Below are positions 17,850-27,744 of a stretch of 63,452 nt of DNA, piece after piece. A program made the translations under genes and the position numbers. This stretch comes from Marinifilum fragile JCM 15579. GTDB taxonomy: Bacteria; Bacteroidota; Bacteroidia; Bacteroidales; Marinifilaceae. The stretch lies in the NCBI RefSeq assembly GCF_001310955.1, contig NZ_BAZX01000025.1:1-63452 (forward strand), in the 5' to 3' direction. The number at the start of each line of letters is the position of its first letter. Position 1 is the stretch's first letter. The notes under the pieces were generated by a model. The model was not told the DNA's origin. It searched no databases and saw nothing but the letters and a program-made list of their open reading frames with translations.

Positions 17850-19388
17850 TTATCTTCTTCTTGATCCACCCGATGATGATCGAGAACCACTTGATGATGA
17901 TCTTGAAGTGCCACTTGATGAACGCACAGAGCTACCAGATGATCTTGATCCACTACTTGAAGATCTGTAAGAACTACTTTGAGATGAGCTTGATCTGGAG
18001 TTTGAGGATCTGTAAGCGTTTCCTCTGGAAGAACTTTTGGAGTTACCTCTCACTTTAGAGTATGAAGATCTTGTTGTCGATCTGTTCGAATAGCCCGAGT
18101 TTTGTGATCCTCTTGAAGAATTGTAAGTAGGTCGAGTAGCATTTCTTGTTTTATTATAGCTTGGAGCACTACTTCTTGTTGTATTCGAATATGTACTGCC
18201 AGGTCTTCTTGTCCTGTTCGTTTGTGTACCGTAACGAGTTCTTGAATTAGTAGTTGTACCACTTACACTTCTTCTGGTATTTGGATTTGTACCATTATAT
18301 GTTCTACTGGTGCTGTTGTAGCGATTACCATAAGAACTTCGGTTTGCAGAACTATATCTTGAAGCTGCTCGAGTTCTTCTTATATCAGCTGCAGACGAAG
18401 AGCTTGCAGATCTTCTTGTAGCTACATTACTAGTTCTAGCGCTAGTAGTCCTGTTTGTACCTGTTCTATTAATACTAGTTCTTGCATTAGCTCTTCTGCT
18501 TACATTTGCATTCGAACTTCTGTTCGTTGCGTACGAAGAGGTTCCAACATGTGATCCTGTTGCAGTTCTTCTTCCATAATATACATTTCTTCCGTAATAT
18601 CCATCATAATGACCTGCATAATGATGATGGTGTCCATAACCATAGTATCCATAATAATGATCATATGGATAGTAGTAATAACCATAGTGATAAGGGTAAT
18701 GATAGTTCCATCCAAAATGAAGATCCCAATACCAAGAATCCCATCCAAATCCAATGCCCCAGCTTGGATAGTAAGATCCGTAAGGATAGTTATAAGCAAA
18801 ATAATTGCCATATCTCATTGTGTGGAAATTATATGAATTATAATATCGATAATTGGTCCAGGTTGGAGTCCACCAAACTTTGTCTCCATCTACATAAACA
18901 TTCCAATCAGAATCTCCTGCTAACCACATTGCTAAGCTATAACCACTACCATCGTAATAACCAAATCCTTGTGGATACATTGCCCTTAAGCGTTCAGCTT
19001 CTTCTCGGTCGTTTTCAGATCCTGTAAAACCTCCATAGTAATAACCACTTTCTTCAGCCTGATAAACCAATGTGTCAACATTGCCAATTGAATCATTCTG
19101 AAGAATTGCAGAGTATTGTTTTTGGATTTCAGAAAAATCGCGGTTGTCAGCTGGTGCGATACTTGATTTTGTTTCTGGTACCACTTTTGTTTGATTTTCT
19201 TGAGCAGGCGCAAGTGGATTGTCTTTTTTTGCAATCACAGTTTTGCTTTCAGCGTTTTGCACAATCAAAGGTGCATCGCTTGGGTCATAGTAAATATCGT
19301 CATCATAAAGGGAAGCTCCCATATATGAAGGCGAACATCCTGTTGCAAACAGGGCGGAAATTAATAGAATTTTAAAATAGGTTTTCAT
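17850..19388 (-). CDS. Low-complexity lipoprotein with Tyr/Trp/His-rich core and Ser/Arg-rich tail
   Basis: A 512-aa predicted lipoprotein (MKTYFKILLISALFATGC, lipobox Cys18). Three parts are visible. Residues 19 to about 130 are polar and acidic. Residues about 130-280 are very rich in Tyr, Trp, Gly and His, including YHYPYHYGYYYYPYDHYYGY and a GHHHH run, with a WLAGDSDWNVYVDG segment before it. The last 230 residues are almost entirely Ser, Arg, Thr, Asn and Gly and strongly basic, ending SRSSSGGSRRR. The frame is open throughout and the codon pattern of the Ser/Arg part varies, so it is a real gene. I recognise no named family. An aromatic, histidine-rich, cationic envelope protein could bind polysaccharide, nucleic acid or metal, but that is inference. 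Confidence 0.75.
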   Translation of the reverse strand: MKTYFKILLISALFATGCSPSYMGASLYDDDIYYDPSDAPLIVQNAESKTVIAKKDNPLAPAQENQTKVVPETKSSIAPADNRDFSEIQKQYSAILQNDSIGNVDTLVYQAEESGYYYGGFTGSENDREEAERLRAMYPQGFGYYDGSGYSLAMWLAGDSDWNVYVDGDKVWWTPTWTNYRYYNSYNFHTMRYGNYFAYNYPYGSYYPSWGIGFGWDSWYWDLHFGWNYHYPYHYGYYYYPYDHYYGYYGYGHHHHYAGHYDGYYGRNVYYGRRTATGSHVGTSSYATNRSSNANVSRRANARTSINRTGTNRTTSARTSNVATRRSASSSSAADIRRTRAASRYSSANRSSYGNRYNSTSRTYNGTNPNTRRSVSGTTTNSRTRYGTQTNRTRRPGSTYSNTTRSSAPSYNKTRNATRPTYNSSRGSQNSGYSNRSTTRSSYSKVRGNSKSSSRGNAYRSSNSRSSSSQSSSYRSSSSGSRSSGSSVRSSSGTSRSSSSGSRSSSGGSRRR

Positions 19389-19426
19389 CGTAAGTCCTCC
19401 AATAATGAATATATAAGATAATTTTA

Positions 19427-19434
19427 TACTTTTG
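19427..19434 (+). promoter_or_regulatory. -7 box of proS
   Basis: TACTTTTG is a perfect TAnnTTTG box 55 bases before the proS start; no clear -33 TTTG. Confidence 0.5.
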
Positions 19435-19488
19435 TATTGAATTTTATTCAGCCTAAAAGTAGCAAATACTATACCAAAACTATATCGA

Positions 19489-20964
19489 ATGGCAAAAGTT
19501 TTAACGAGCAGAAGCGAAAATTATTCGCAGTGGTATAATGATCTGGTAATGAAAGCAGATCTAGCAGAGAATTCTGCTGTGAGAGGATGTATGATTATTA
19601 AGCCTTACGGTTATGCAATCTGGGAAAACATGCAGGCAGAATTGGACAAGAGGTTCAAGGATACTGGTCACCAAAATGCATATTTTCCATTATTGATCCC
19701 AAAATCATTCTTGAGTAAAGAAGCAGATCATGTAGAAGGATTTGCAAAAGAATGTGCAGTTGTAACCCATTATCGTCTGAAAAATGACCCCAATGGGCGC
19801 GGTGTAGTTGTTGATCCTGATGCTAAATTAGAAGAAGAATTAATTATTCGACCTACTTCGGAAACCATTATTTGGAATACATATAAAAACTGGATTCAGT
19901 CTTATAGAGATCTTCCTATTCTTTGTAACCAATGGGCAAATGTAATGCGATGGGAAATGCGTACTCGTTTATTCTTGCGTACTGCAGAATTCTTATGGCA
20001 AGAAGGGCATACTGCTCATGCAACAAAGGAAGAAGCATTGCAGGAAACGGAGCAAATGATAAATATTTATGGCGATTTTGCTGAGAACTTTATGGCAGTT
20101 CCTGTATTAAAAGGTCGTAAAACAGAATCAGAAAGATTTGCAGGTGCTTTGGATACTTATTGTATTGAAGCATTGATGCAAGATGGAAAAGCATTACAGG
20201 CAGGAACTTCTCATTTCTTAGGACAGAATTTTGCAAAAGCATTTGATGTAAAATTTGCGAGCAAAGAAGGAAAAGAGGATTACGTTTGGGCTACATCTTG
20301 GGGCGTTTCAACTCGTTTGATGGGTGCATTAATTATGGCTCACTCTGATGATAACGGTTTGGTTTTACCTCCAAAATTGGCTCCAATTCAGGTGGTTATT
20401 GTTCCAATTTACAGAAAAGCAGAAGAGTTAGAGAAGATTGCTGCGAAGTTAGATCCTATTGTTGAGAAGCTTAAATCGATGGGAATTTCAGTGAAATTTG
20501 ATGACAGTGATAACCGCAAACCAGGTTGGAAATTTGCTGAATACGAATTGAAAGGTGTACCTGTTCGTTTGGCGATCGGAAATCGTGATTTGGAAAATGG
20601 AACAATTGAATTGGCTCGTCGTGATACCTTAACGAAAGAAACCCTTCCAATAGAAGGTATAGAAGAAGTGATTGAGAAGTTACTTGAAGAAATTCAAGTT
20701 AATATTTTCCAGAAAGCACTTGATTTTAGAGCTGAAAAAACAACAAAAGTGGATTCATATGATGAATTTAAAGAGTTGTTGGAGACAAAAACTGGATTTT
20801 TCCTTGCGCACTGGGATGGAACAGCAGAAACAGAAGAGCAAATTAAAAATGAAACCAAAGCAACAATTCGCTGTATTCCTTTTGATGCAGAGGAGGAAGA
20901 AGGAGTTTGTATGGTTACTGGAAAGCCTTCAAAAAGACGTGTTGTTTTTGCAAAAGCATACTAA
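19489..20964 (+). CDS. proS: Prolyl-tRNA synthetase, archaeal/eukaryote type
   Basis: A 491-aa class II aminoacyl-tRNA synthetase. Motif 1 lies around the [17 protein letters not shown] region, motif 2 in [20 protein letters not shown], and motif 3 in [12 protein letters not shown]. It lacks the large editing insertion of the usual bacterial enzyme, and its C-terminal zinc-domain-like extension ends in KAY, as in ProS of type 3 (archaeal/eukaryotic), common in Bacteroidota. It is monocistronic with its own -7 box and terminator. Confidence 0.95.
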   Translation: MAKVLTSRSENYSQWYNDLVMKADLAENSAVRGCMIIKPYGYAIWENMQAELDKRFKDTGHQNAYFPLLIPKSFLSKEADHVEGFAKECAVVTHYRLKNDPNGRGVVVDPDAKLEEELIIRPTSETIIWNTYKNWIQSYRDLPILCNQWANVMRWEMRTRLFLRTAEFLWQEGHTAHATKEEALQETEQMINIYGDFAENFMAVPVLKGRKTESERFAGALDTYCIEALMQDGKALQAGTSHFLGQNFAKAFDVKFASKEGKEDYVWATSWGVSTRLMGALIMAHSDDNGLVLPPKLAPIQVVIVPIYRKAEELEKIAAKLDPIVEKLKSMGISVKFDDSDNRKPGWKFAEYELKGVPVRLAIGNRDLENGTIELARRDTLTKETLPIEGIEEVIEKLLEEIQVNIFQKALDFRAEKTTKVDSYDEFKELLETKTGFFLAHWDGTAETEEQIKNETKATIRCIPFDAEEEEGVCMVTGKPSKRRVVFAKAY

Positions 20965-20991
20965 GAAAGTATACAATACAATCATAATAAA

Positions 20992-21027
20992 AAACAGTCA
21001 TCGAAATATCGGTGACTGTTTTTTTGT
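20992..21027 (+). terminator. Terminator of proS
   Basis: Stem AAACAGTCA/TGACTGTTT (20992-21020) followed by a T-run. Confidence 0.88.
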
Positions 21028-21059
21028 ATATTTACTCATTAACCTTAAACAACTATACA

Positions 21060-21743
21060 ATGAACATATTAAATACAAAAGCTGCTATATTAAATACCAT
21101 TCGAGATAAAGCTACTTTAAAGCAACAAGTGTATCAGAATACTAAAGAGATATTTGAAGATTTGCGAGATGTTTTGGAAGGTTTGGTGCTTGAGTATAAT
21201 GCGGAGCTGCAAGGTGCAGATGAAAAAGTTCTGTTGGAATATGAAGATAGAGGCGAATTTGAATTTCAAATAAAAGTAGCTTCTGATATTTTGGTTTTTA
21301 GTTTGCACACCAATGTATTCCAATTTAATCGAGATCATAATGTTTGGGAGCAAGATTATGTAAAAACAAATCCCGATAATGCATACTCAGGAATCATAAA
21401 TATTTACAATTTTCTTTACGATTCGTTTAAATATACTAGTTATGATGATCTAGGCTATCTGGTAGCTCGTATTTTTATCAATCGTGAAAAACACTATATT
21501 GTTGAAGGAAAGAGACAAATGGGACTCTTGCAAACTGATTTATCAGCCAGTAAGGCCAATAAAGAAAGTTTACGCAGAATTGTTGAAACGGCAATTAACT
21601 ACTCCTTGAATTTTGATTTGTTGGTTCCACCATATGATGATGTTAAAATAATGTCGGTGGCACAAATGTTCGAGAAAATTCAGAATGCGAGAATACAAAC
21701 AGGAAAACGACTGGGTTTTCAGTTTAAATCGGATGACGTTTAA
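21060..21743 (+). CDS. Conserved-looking protein of unknown function
   Basis: A 227-aa cytoplasmic-type protein starting MNILNTKAAILNTIRDKATL at 21060. The frame opens earlier at a TTG (21012), but that lies inside the proS terminator. There is no signal peptide or membrane segment; the protein is mixed helical and strand with an acidic N-half and a segment ARIFINREKHYIVEGKRQMG near the middle. I do not recognise a family. It has its own terminator and is not clearly in an operon with proS or pepT. Confidence 0.7.
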   Translation: MNILNTKAAILNTIRDKATLKQQVYQNTKEIFEDLRDVLEGLVLEYNAELQGADEKVLLEYEDRGEFEFQIKVASDILVFSLHTNVFQFNRDHNVWEQDYVKTNPDNAYSGIINIYNFLYDSFKYTSYDDLGYLVARIFINREKHYIVEGKRQMGLLQTDLSASKANKESLRRIVETAINYSLNFDLLVPPYDDVKIMSVAQMFEKIQNARIQTGKRLGFQFKSDDV

Positions 21744-21818
21744 TATAGAATGATGAATTAAGAGTCAGGAATTACAATTATTTTCTAAATGATGAATTCA
21801 GAATTTTAGTAATATTGT

Positions 21819-21848
21819 AACGCTTCAAGTTTTTGGAGCGTTTTTATT
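21819..21848 (+). terminator. Terminator after the unknown gene
   Basis: Stem AACGCTTC/GGAGCGTT (21819-21842) followed by a T-run. Confidence 0.8.
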
Positions 21849-21888
21849 TTACCTGAGGGTAAACTTATACTATTAACAATACACAACA

Positions 21889-23115
21889 ATGAATACTGTA
21901 GTAGATAAATTTTTAAAATACGTAAAGTTCGATACCGAATCGGATACAGAAACAGGTTTGACACCGAGTACACCAGGTCAGATGGTTCTTGCAAAAGAGT
22001 TGGCCAAAGAATTGGAAGAAATTGGCTTGGAAAATGTAAGTGTAGATGAGAATGGATACGTAATGGGGGTTCTTCCTTCGAATATTGATAGAGAAGTTCC
22101 TAAAGTGGGCTTTGTTTCTCATATGGATACAAGTCCTGATTTTTCAGGAAAGCATGTAAAGCCTCAAATTTTGGAAGATTACAACGGAATGGATATCGTC
22201 CTAAATAAGGAGCAGAATATTGTAATGAAAGTTTCGGATTTTCCTGAACTGATTAAATATAAAGGTCAAACCTTAATCACAACAGATGGAACAACACTAC
22301 TAGGTGCCGATGATAAAGCAGGAGTTGCCGAAATTATTACTGCAGTGGAATATTTGGCTAAAAATCCTGAGATTAAACATGGTCCGGTACATGTTGGTTT
22401 TACTCCGGATGAAGAAATTGGAAAAGGAGCAGACTTTTTTGATGTTAAGAAGTTTGGAGCGGATTTCGCATATACTTTAGACGGAGGAGAAATTGGGGAG
22501 TTGCAATACGAAAATTTCAATGCAGCCTTCGCCAAAATCACCTTTAAAGGACGTAATGTTCATCCTGGAATGGCAAAAGACAAGATGATTAATTCTATGA
22601 CCATTGCGAATGAATTTGCTGCTCGTTTGCCGAAGGATGAGGTTCCTGAAAAGACAGAAGGATATCAAGGGTTTTATCATTTAATTGCTATCAATGGCGG
22701 AGTTGAGAGCACTTCTCTTCAGTATATCATTCGTGATTTTGACATGACCAATTATGAAGCTCGCAAGAAGTTCATTGAAGATTTGTGTTCAGATTACAAT
22801 GCGAAGTATGGCGAAGGTACTGTTACTCTTGAAATGACCAACCAGTATTATAACATGCGAGAAAAGGTTGAGCCAGTAAAATATATCGTGGATATTGCCG
22901 AAGAAGCAATGAAAGAAGTAGGCGTTACACCTATGGTTATTCCAATTCGAGGAGGAACTGATGGTAGTAGATTATCATACATGGGCTTGCCTTGCCCTAA
23001 TATTTTTGCAGGAGGACATAATTTCCATGGTAGATTCGAATATGTTCCGGTTCAATCTATGGAAAAAGCAGTTGATGTAATTCTGAAAATTGTTGACCTT
23101 ATTGCTAAGAAATAA
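21889..23115 (+). CDS. pepT: Peptidase T (tripeptidase)
   Basis: A 408-aa M20-family zinc peptidase that removes the N-terminal residue from tripeptides in the cytoplasm. The metal and catalytic residues are in SHMDTSPDF (His, Asp), GADDKAG (bridging Asp), [11 protein letters not shown] (catalytic and metal Glu), LDGGEIGE (Asp) and [12 protein letters not shown] (His). [17 protein letters not shown] is typical of PepT. Length is normal. It is a single-gene unit bounded by terminators. Confidence 0.95.
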   Translation: MNTVVDKFLKYVKFDTESDTETGLTPSTPGQMVLAKELAKELEEIGLENVSVDENGYVMGVLPSNIDREVPKVGFVSHMDTSPDFSGKHVKPQILEDYNGMDIVLNKEQNIVMKVSDFPELIKYKGQTLITTDGTTLLGADDKAGVAEIITAVEYLAKNPEIKHGPVHVGFTPDEEIGKGADFFDVKKFGADFAYTLDGGEIGELQYENFNAAFAKITFKGRNVHPGMAKDKMINSMTIANEFAARLPKDEVPEKTEGYQGFYHLIAINGGVESTSLQYIIRDFDMTNYEARKKFIEDLCSDYNAKYGEGTVTLEMTNQYYNMREKVEPVKYIVDIAEEAMKEVGVTPMVIPIRGGTDGSRLSYMGLPCPNIFAGGHNFHGRFEYVPVQSMEKAVDVILKIVDLIAKK

Positions 23116-23136
23116 TCGTATTCAATTTATATTACA

Positions 23137-23165
23137 AAAGGTAGCTTTATGGCTGCCTTTTTTTG
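23137..23165 (+). terminator. Terminator of pepT
   Basis: Stem AAAGGTAGC/GCTGCCTTT (23137-23160) with a T-run. Confidence 0.85.
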
Positions 23166-23404
23166 TTTCCAAAAACCGCTTTGAAGTGATGAATTTTAAG
23201 ATTTTACTCCTATTTGGTGCTCTTGTAAGGTGAAGTGGATTAGGTATTTATAATAGATGTTTTATGAATATTCCTTAACTTTAATAGACCTGATTGATGT
23301 GATTTGAGATTATATTTAATAGGTAAAGCATCTACATCAAAATTAGTACCGAATTGATGTAGAATAAATATCCCAATGGAAACAACCTTTAAATAAATTG
23401 AAGT

Positions 23405-24409
23405 ATGGATGTAAAAGCTTTTGCAGCCTTCGAGGCTGGTGGTAAGTTAGAAGAATATCATTATCAGCTTCCTAATTTGGAAGACGAACAGGTTGATATT
23501 AAAGTGGAATATTGTGGCATTTGTCACTCAGATTTGAGCATGTTAAATAATGAATGGGGGATGACTCAGTATCCTTTCGTTCCTGGGCATGAAATTGTCG
23601 GAGAGATAATTGCCATTGGAAAGGCAGTTAATAATTTAAAAGTTGGTGATAAGGTAGGCTTAGGATGGATGTCAGGCTCTTGCATGCACTGTAATGAGTG
23701 TATGGATGGTAGTCACCATTTGTGTTCTGCACTAGAGCAAACCATTGTCGGAAGACATGGAGGATTTGCCGATAAGGTCAGGGCACATTGGTCCTGGGCA
23801 ATTCCAATTCCTGCAGAAATGGATGTAAGTAAGGTCGGTCCGCTGTTGTGTGGTGGCATAACCGTATTTAATCCTATTGTTTTATCAGGTGTAAAACCAA
23901 CCGATAAAGTTGGTGTAATTGGCATAGGAGGTTTAGGACATATGGCACTAAAATTCCTTAAATATTGGGGGTGCGAAGTGTATGCCTTTAGTTCGAATCC
24001 ATCTAAAAAAGATGCCATTTTAAAAATGGGTGCCAGTAAGGTGATCAACTCGCGTAAACCTGAAGATTTGGAAAGTATTAGAGGGAAATTGGATTTTATT
24101 CTCAATACAGCCAATGTAACACTCGATTGGGATTCATATCTTTCTACCCTTGCTCCAAAAGGTAAGCTACATACGGTAGGTGCAGTGTTAGAACCAATGC
24201 AAATCCCCGCATTTAGTTTAATCATGGGCGAAAAATCAGTAGGTGGGAGTCCGCTGGGAAGTCCTGCATTGACCAGAACCATGCTTGATTTTTGTGTGAG
24301 GCATGAAATTTATCCTACCGTTGAAGAATTTCCGATGTCACAGGTCAATCAAGCATTGCAACATCTTGAAGAAGGGAAGGCACGATACAGAATTGTATTA
24401 AAAAATTAG
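23405..24409 (+). CDS. Zinc-dependent alcohol dehydrogenase, cinnamyl-alcohol/aldehyde reductase type
   Basis: A 334-aa medium-chain dehydrogenase. The catalytic zinc site is CGICHSD (Cys, His) with GHE; the structural zinc site is CMHCNECMDGSHHLC; the Rossmann motif is GIGGLGHMALKF. The subgroup (YahK/CAD-like) is usually NADP-dependent and reduces aldehydes. It lies on the opposite strand to the HxlR regulator gene and ends 69 bases from it; a second medium-chain reductase lies beyond the regulator. It may serve detoxification of reactive aldehydes; the substrate is not deducible. Confidence 0.9.
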   Translation: MDVKAFAAFEAGGKLEEYHYQLPNLEDEQVDIKVEYCGICHSDLSMLNNEWGMTQYPFVPGHEIVGEIIAIGKAVNNLKVGDKVGLGWMSGSCMHCNECMDGSHHLCSALEQTIVGRHGGFADKVRAHWSWAIPIPAEMDVSKVGPLLCGGITVFNPIVLSGVKPTDKVGVIGIGGLGHMALKFLKYWGCEVYAFSSNPSKKDAILKMGASKVINSRKPEDLESIRGKLDFILNTANVTLDWDSYLSTLAPKGKLHTVGAVLEPMQIPAFSLIMGEKSVGGSPLGSPALTRTMLDFCVRHEIYPTVEEFPMSQVNQALQHLEEGKARYRIVLKN

Positions 24410-24427
24410 AGAATTTTGATTTCAATA

Positions 24428-24453
24428 AAAGGCAGTCGATTGGCTGTCTTTTT
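24428..24453 (+). terminator. Terminator of the alcohol dehydrogenase gene
   Basis: Stem AAAGGCAG/CTGTCTTT (one G-T pair) followed by T. Confidence 0.75.
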
Positions 24454-24478
24454 GGTTTAAACTGATTTACACAGAATT

Positions 24479-24796
24479 TCATTTATTTAGTTTTTTCTCC
24501 AATATCTTTCCTCCTCGATACATCGAAACCAATACCGGATGTATTTCATTTCCCAATTGGCTTAGGCTATATTCTACTTTTGGTGGGACTTCCGGGTATA
24601 TTTTCTTAAGGATAAAGCCAGATTCCTCTAATTCTTTCAGGTTTTTACTAAGCATTCGATCGCTAACATCAGGAATCAATTTCACCAATTCGGAGTATCG
24701 TTTTGTGCCTTGTTTCAGGTGTAAAATGATCGTTGCCTTACGCTTTCCTTTTACGTAATTAATAAATGTATCGATGGGACAAACTCCTTTTTCCAA
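24479..24796 (-). CDS. HxlR-family transcriptional regulator
   Basis: A 105-aa winged-helix protein of the HxlR/MarR-like group. The N-terminal Cys6 in MEKGVCPIDTF is in the place of the conserved redox-sensing Cys of many family members (YodB, HypR). The recognition helix is in YSELVKLIPDVSDRMLSKNL and the wing in LKKIYPEVPPKVEYSLS. It is divergent from a YhdH-type reductase with overlapping promoters, so it probably represses that gene and its own in response to electrophiles or redox stress (inference from family and context). Confidence 0.9.
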   Translation of the reverse strand: MEKGVCPIDTFINYVKGKRKATIILHLKQGTKRYSELVKLIPDVSDRMLSKNLKELEESGFILKKIYPEVPPKVEYSLSQLGNEIHPVLVSMYRGGKILEKKLNK

Positions 24797-24858
24797 TGTT
24801 TATAGATTTTTTATGGCTTGATAATCAGTAAATCAGAACAAAATGTTAGTATGTGATG

Positions 24859-24902
24859 CAAATGTAAGTTCTTGATTTGTAGATTAAATGCTTGTAATTT
24901 TG
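24859..24902. promoter_or_regulatory. Divergent promoters between hxlR-type regulator and YhdH-type reductase
   Basis: Minus strand: TACATTTG (24866-24859) gives a leader of about 60 nt for the regulator. Plus strand: CTTG (24871-24874), 20 bp, then TAATTTTG (24895-24902) gives a leader of about 29 nt for the reductase. The two start within about 45 bp, so one bound regulator could control both. Confidence 0.55.
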
Positions 24903-24933
24903 TTGCAAGATAAGAATAAATAACAGAACCGTT

Positions 24934-25926
24934 ATGGATAAAGAATTTAAAGCACTTCGTATTAGCGAAGAGAATGGAGAATACAAAAGAGAGATTGTAA
25001 GCAGAAAGATTGAGGATTTACCTGAAGGGGAAGTTTTAATTCGTGTAGGTTACTCCTCGTTAAACTATAAAGATGCCTTGTCGGTATCGGGAAATAAGGG
25101 AGTAACCAGAAACTATCCTCACACTCCTGGAATTGATGCTGCCGGTATAGTAGAGGAATCATCAAGTGATAAATTTAAAGTGGGTGATGAGGTTATTGTT
25201 ACCAGCTATGATTTGGGAATGAATACCGATGGAGGATTTGCTGAATACATTCGAGTTCCTGCCTGTTGGGTTGTGGCTTTGCCAAAAGAACTAAGCTTTC
25301 GGGATGCGATGATTTATGGAACAGCAGGTTTTACGGCTGCACTTTCTGTGTATAAACTATTAGCATCAGGTCAAACACCAGAAATGGGACCGGTTGTAGT
25401 TACTGGGGCTTTAGGTGGTGTAGGTAGCATTGCCATTAGTATTTTATCATCATTAGGTTTCGAAGTGGTTGCGGCAACTTCTGAACCTACTGGAGGGGAA
25501 GATGTATTGCACGAACTAGGAGCCAGCAGTCGAATTTCAAAAGAGATTACTGATGATCAGTCGGGAAGACCATTGTTACGACCGCTTTGGGCTGGTGCCA
25601 TTGATGTAATCGGTGGAAATACCTTGCATACCTTATTGAAAGCTTGTAAGCCTATGGGAACCGTAACATGTTGCGGAAACATAGGATCAGGAGATTTACC
25701 CATGACTGTTTACCCATTTATTCTTAATGGTATCAGCTTGATTGGTATCGATTCTCAAAATTGTCCAATGGAATTAAGACAAAAAGTTTGGGATAAATTG
25801 GCTGCTGATTGGAATGTATACAAACATAAGGAACAGGTAATTGAATCTTCTCTAGAAGAATTGGATACTTATATCGATTTAATGTTACAAAAGAAAAGTA
25901 GAGGAAGAGTAATTGTGAAACTCTAA
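24934..25926 (+). CDS. YhdH/YhfP-family quinone oxidoreductase (acrylyl-CoA reductase-like)
   Basis: A 330-aa medium-chain reductase without zinc ligands. SSLNYKDALSVSGNKGV and YPHTPGIDAAG are the N-terminal marks of the YhdH/AcuI group; the nucleotide motif is VTGALGGVGSIAISIL; SRGRVIVKL is the usual C-terminus. Members reduce acrylyl-CoA or quinones with NADPH. The gene is divergent from an HxlR regulator with close promoters, suggesting stress-inducible expression. Acrylyl-CoA reduction would fit the propionyl-CoA theme of this window but is not shown. Confidence 0.9.
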   Translation: MDKEFKALRISEENGEYKREIVSRKIEDLPEGEVLIRVGYSSLNYKDALSVSGNKGVTRNYPHTPGIDAAGIVEESSSDKFKVGDEVIVTSYDLGMNTDGGFAEYIRVPACWVVALPKELSFRDAMIYGTAGFTAALSVYKLLASGQTPEMGPVVVTGALGGVGSIAISILSSLGFEVVAATSEPTGGEDVLHELGASSRISKEITDDQSGRPLLRPLWAGAIDVIGGNTLHTLLKACKPMGTVTCCGNIGSGDLPMTVYPFILNGISLIGIDSQNCPMELRQKVWDKLAADWNVYKHKEQVIESSLEELDTYIDLMLQKKSRGRVIVKL

Positions 25927-25950
25927 GGTTTCATTAGATGTTTATTGATT

Positions 25951-25976
25951 AAGGCAGCCATTGGGCTGTCTTTTTT
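25951..25976 (+). terminator. Terminator of the YhdH-type gene
   Basis: Stem AAGGCAGC/GCTGTCTT (25951-25972) followed by T. Confidence 0.8.
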
Positions 25977-26066
25977 GTTACTATTTATTAGTATTTGGGA
26001 AAAGAGCATCAATTTTTAATTAAAATAATAAGTAGTTTTGATACTCCTTACTATAAAATCCATATC

Positions 26067-27152
26067 ATGAAAAATACCTATTATCTCCTAATTGTTTTGA
26101 CTGCAATTTTTGCAGGTTTTTCAAAACAACAAAGTTTGTTTGTTCCATTCTCAAACTCAGAAATTAAATATTCAGGAAGAATTGATACTGCAAGTGTTGA
26201 TCATGCCGAGCTGTATTGGTCAGGTAGCTCAATAAAAATAAACTTTGAAGGAGAATCTCTTAGTGCTTTAATGAAGGATGAATAAGGCGATAATTATTAT
26301 AATATTATCATCGATAAGGATAGTATTGTTTTGTTTCGCCCTGATACCATCAAGGGCTATCATGAATTGGTTACAAATTTATCGCCCGGGAAACATATTA
26401 TTGAGTTGTTTAAACGTACAGAGTGGGATAGGGGAACAACAGATTTCTATGGGTTTAAGATTGATGGAAAAGCGAAGTTGTTACCTAATGCGGATGTGGC
26501 AAAAAGAAAGATAGAGTTTTATGGGAATTCCATCACAGCTGGATACGCAGTGGAAGATACTTCAGGGAAAGACTCTCCAGACAGTACTTTTACAAACAAT
26601 TATTTAAGCTATGCCGCAATAACTGCAAGACATTTTGATGCGGATTACCATTGTATTTGTAAAAGCGGTATTGGAATTACAATTAGTTGGTTCCCTTTTG
26701 AAATGCCAGATATTTACGATCGATTAAACCCTGCAGATTCAACCAGTAAGTGGAATTTTTCCTTGTATGCACCTGATGTGGTGGTGGTAAATTTATTTCA
26801 GAATGATTCATGGTTGGTAAATATGCCCAAAAGAGATGAGTTCAAGAAGAATTTTGGTAAAAACTCTCCTAGCGAAGAATATTTGATTCATGCATACCAG
26901 CAGTTTGTTGCTGGGATTCGAAATCACTACCCTAATGCAGAAATCATATGCATGCTTGGGAATATGGATGCTACGAAGGAAGGTTCTAAATGGCCAGAAT
27001 ATATTAAAAAGGCAGTTGTTGGATTAAAAGATGATAAAATCTACACGCATTTTGTTCCATTCAAAGAAACAAGAGGACATCCATCGGTTAAGGAGCAGGA
27101 GGAAATGGCCAATAGCCTGATTAAATTTATCGATGAAAATATTAATTGGTAA
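26067..27152 (+). pseudogene. SGNH/GDSL esterase of carbohydrate esterase family 2 type, with in-frame stop
   Basis: Exported esterase (MKNTYYLLIVLTAIFAGFSK as signal peptide) with the CE2 layout: an N-terminal beta-sandwich (YSGRIDTASVDHAELYWSGS region) then an SGNH hydrolase domain with IEFYGNSITAGY (nucleophile Ser), CKSGIGITISW, LFQNDSW (Asn-Asp) and GHPSVKEQE (catalytic His). Such enzymes remove acetyl groups from plant or algal polysaccharides. The frame is interrupted by TAA at 26283-26285 between KDE and GDNYYNIIIDKDS; both sides are in the same frame, so one base substitution (for example from CAA or GAA) explains it. All catalytic motifs lie after the stop. It is either a real nonsense mutation or a base error. 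Confidence 0.8.
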
Positions 27153-27181
27153 ATTGGAAGAAATAAATATCTCTTCACTTT

Positions 27182-27622
27182 ATGAAGTATCTGATTTTAA
27201 TTCTTTTCTCGATTTCTACCTACTCCTGTTCTACTCAGGATATTCAATCCTTCCACTTTTTGGAAGGAAATTGGCAGGTGGAAGGCAAACAACAATTCGA
27301 AAAGTGGGAGGTAAAAAGTGATGAATTGATTGGAATTGGATATAAGCTGAAGGATGGCAAGCAGAAGGTTTTGGAACATTTAGCTATTAAGCTGATTGAA
27401 GGAAAGTTGGTTTATCAGGCAACTGTATTCAATCAAAACCAGGGAGCTACAATTTCTTTTCCTTTAAATGAGTCCATTTCTGACTATTATTCATTTGAGA
27501 ATCCTAAGCACGATTTTCCCAAGAAAATTCAATACTTCAAACTAAGAGAGAATAGAGTTAAAGTAAATGTTTTGGGTGATAATGATGAGGGATTTTCTTT
27601 TGTGATGATACGGATGCGATAG
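27182..27622 (+). CDS. DUF6265-family lipoprotein
   Basis: A 146-aa predicted lipoprotein (signal MKYLILILFSISTYSC, Cys16). The mature part has the DUF6265 layout: FHFLEGNWQVEGKQQFEKWE near the start, DELIGIGYKLKDGKQKVLEHLAI in the middle and FENPKHDFPKKIQYFKL near the end, a lipocalin-like beta barrel. The function of the family is unknown. It starts 29 bases after the esterase and may be co-transcribed with it. Confidence 0.8.
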   Translation: MKYLILILFSISTYSCSTQDIQSFHFLEGNWQVEGKQQFEKWEVKSDELIGIGYKLKDGKQKVLEHLAIKLIEGKLVYQATVFNQNQGATISFPLNESISDYYSFENPKHDFPKKIQYFKLRENRVKVNVLGDNDEGFSFVMIRMR

Positions 27623-27744
27623 CTGCTTTACATACAGAGATATAAGCTATTTTTCCTTCTTTAATTGCAGGAGGTCTGATTTCTACTGATTCAACTATCA
27701 GACTTGTTACCATCTTTCCTCCCTTATTTGTAACTTTTTGCGAC

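Noticed and set aside
18506..19027. 173-codon plus-strand frame opposite the low-complexity lipoprotein
   Set aside because: Shadow frame; His/Asn-rich translation follows from the Tyr/His-rich codons on the other strand.
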